Below are positions 62,380-64,000 of a stretch of 64,000 nucleotides of DNA, one piece after another. The stretch is from NCBI GenBank assembly GCA_002633025.1, contig NMRB01000019.1, positions 191,484-255,483 on the forward strand, in the 5' to 3' direction. Numbering within the stretch: the first letter of the stretch is position 1; each line of letters opens with the position of its first letter. Source of the DNA: Notospermus geniculatus. Lineage: Eukaryota; Nemertea; Pilidiophora; Heteronemertea; Lineidae. The translations under genes and the position numbers were made by a program. Under the pieces are notes generated by a model. It saw nothing but the letters and a program-made list of their open reading frames with translations, was not told the DNA's origin and did no database searches.

Positions 62380-63047
62380 GCTAATTCCCCTTGGCAGAAG
62401 AATTAATTATTTTTGGTATAAGGAAAAGTACGCCTACGATTCCTTTTCCTTCCGATTTAACCCATTGAGAAAATTTGAGAAGGCGATCAGATGATAAAGC
62501 TAAAGCTCAATATTGTTCTACACATTCCTACTTGCGAGCATTTCGTTCGTCCCATATCAGTTTTTGTAGTCTAAAATTAATAACTTTAATATATAATATT
62601 TACTTTTCCCATTAAACGACATCCAAACTTAATCAAAAACTTAATTAAACATACATTCTGGTTTCAATTGCTCAGTGTGAAGTAGGCTGATATAAATTCC
62701 TGGACGTTTGCTCCATACAATGAACAAGCCATCCCGATGCTGCTGCTGAATGCAACACAGACTCTTAAAACTGTGTTTTAATCATTATTTTCCATCACTG
62801 TCCTGTCATCGCAAATTAAGTTTAATTGACATGTCTTTTCGAAATGAAAACCATGGACAATAATATAGACATGTTACGCCGAATCATAATTTCGCACATT
62901 TATGCAGTGAAAATGAAGTGGCAGTTACGAGAAAAATATTTTGTTTCTGGTACAAAGAATTATTTTGCAAAATATCCTAATTTGAATTTATATTCGTGTA
63001 TCCTTAACCTACAAGAGTCATTAATTCTTAATTCCAGTTCATAGTTG
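62380..63047 (+). repeat. duplicate contig end, right copy
   Basis: Counterpart of 61706-62378. It continues into unique sequence at 63048. Confidence 0.88.
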
Positions 63048-64000
63048 GCAGTAAATCTGCCAACAACGCATCATTCGGATATTCATAAACCCATCTTTTT
63101 GCGACGAAGAAAATTCAGTGGAGCCCTAAAAACCTATTTTCCCCGATATAAACGACATGTTCGACGCGAAACCTATTCGTTAATTGGATTTTACAGCATT
63201 TCCTTTAATATTTCATAAAGAGTAGCGTATTTACACGAAACAGCTCAATCAAGAAGCAATAAATAGGCTCCTAAATCCAGGCCCAGCAAGCACGAAGCTT
63301 GATGAGTTGTCAGTATGCATAATTTATTAGTATGAGGACTGGAAGTTATTCAGATGCGAATTAAGGTAGCAGCAGCACTTTGCATGTTTTGGGCTCGATG
63401 ACTAGAGTCTGTACCAAGTATCACCACAACCTCTTCGACGAACGCAAAGATATTTCATGTCTTGCCTTCCTTCGATCGCGCCTCAGCACACACCCTATAA
63501 CCACAAGCATCATACTCACTGCAAGCTCTTTCTCGAGTTCATTCTGGACCATATTCACGAAGTCCCCGTATCTTGAGGAGTTCACACATCCTCTGTCAGG
63601 CAGAGAGTGAAGAAGGCTGTCCGCACTCCATCGAGTTACGAGAGCGTTCGTACCAGGGAAATCCCGACTGCCTGCCGATGACGACCATGTCCAAATGCCT
63701 TCTGGCTAGGTCTGAAAGAATCCCCCGTTAGAACGTGCCAAGAATCGTGACGATAAAGACGGCCGACAACGTGCCTCGCAAGACATCCATTGGGGTCTCT
63801 CAGGGACTGGCCGGTGCACTGTTACAATGTAGTGCTCTACAGGCTAACTTCGCTGATCACGACTGTTGTATCATTCTCCATGTCCTATATTCTGTTCATT
63901 GGTTTGCTCTGACTATGCATTCGTATGTCGTAATGAAAGGCCTAAGTGTTTTTGTAATCTGGTCGATCAGCTTTACATGACAGTGGTTACGCAAATACTA
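63048..64000. other. no gene recognised
   Basis: Frames of 76 and 81 codons (63380-63610, 63735-63980) are within chance length. No repeats noticed. Confidence 0.4.

Noticed and set aside
1-64000. CRISPR array, bacterial operon, prophage or antiviral system
   Set aside because: No regularly spaced repeats of that type, no dense co-oriented ORFs and no ribosome-binding pattern. The sequence has eukaryotic intergenic character.

Overview
The window looks like non-coding DNA from a eukaryote, most probably a highly heterozygous marine invertebrate. The reasons are a base composition near 40% GC with no dense gene packing, many short palindromic and inverted-repeat elements (MITE-like), a pearl/CvA-like Helentron-derived element of the kind known from marine invertebrates, and two aligned versions of one locus that differ by small substitutions and many indels. 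I cannot name the species. No protein-coding gene can be called with confidence. The longest open frame is 145 codons, which is about what chance gives for 64 kb of this composition, and no frame matched a family I recognise. A few weak exon or ORF candidates are listed at low confidence.

Layout. Single N bases at 22279, 28924, 33858, 46512 and 62379 behave as contig joins. Contig 1 (1-22278) carries a 45-bp minisatellite split by an 8-bp-TSD MITE (868-1180), several palindromes, a long-TIR element with a 9-bp TSD (6813-7568), an inverted-repeat element with a hammerhead-like hairpin (8791-9192) and a pearl-like HINE (about 12991-13942). The block 22280-32439 (copy A) aligns end to end with 33952-46511 (copy B). 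Copy A begins exactly at one N and copy B ends exactly at another. The same pattern recurs on a small scale at 61706-62378 / 62380-63047 around the N at 62379. The simplest reading is two unmerged haplotypes placed side by side, not a biological tandem duplication. The pair is useful because it shows which elements are insertion-polymorphic: a 924-bp and a 716-bp insertion only in B, and a 192-bp TTAA-flanked palindrome only in A. Contig 5 (46513-62378) has weak exon candidates and a few small palindromes.

The most interesting signal is the palindromic octamer TACATGTA. I count about 31 occurrences where roughly 2 are expected. In at least seven aligned comparisons (haplotype A versus B, the small duplicate, two arms of one MITE, two units of one tandem repeat) one side has TACATGTA where the other has only TA (TG in one case). 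That is an insertion of CATG plus a TA duplication, the shape of a Tc1/mariner-type excision scar. I see no operon, CRISPR array, intact transposase or novel multi-gene system here.
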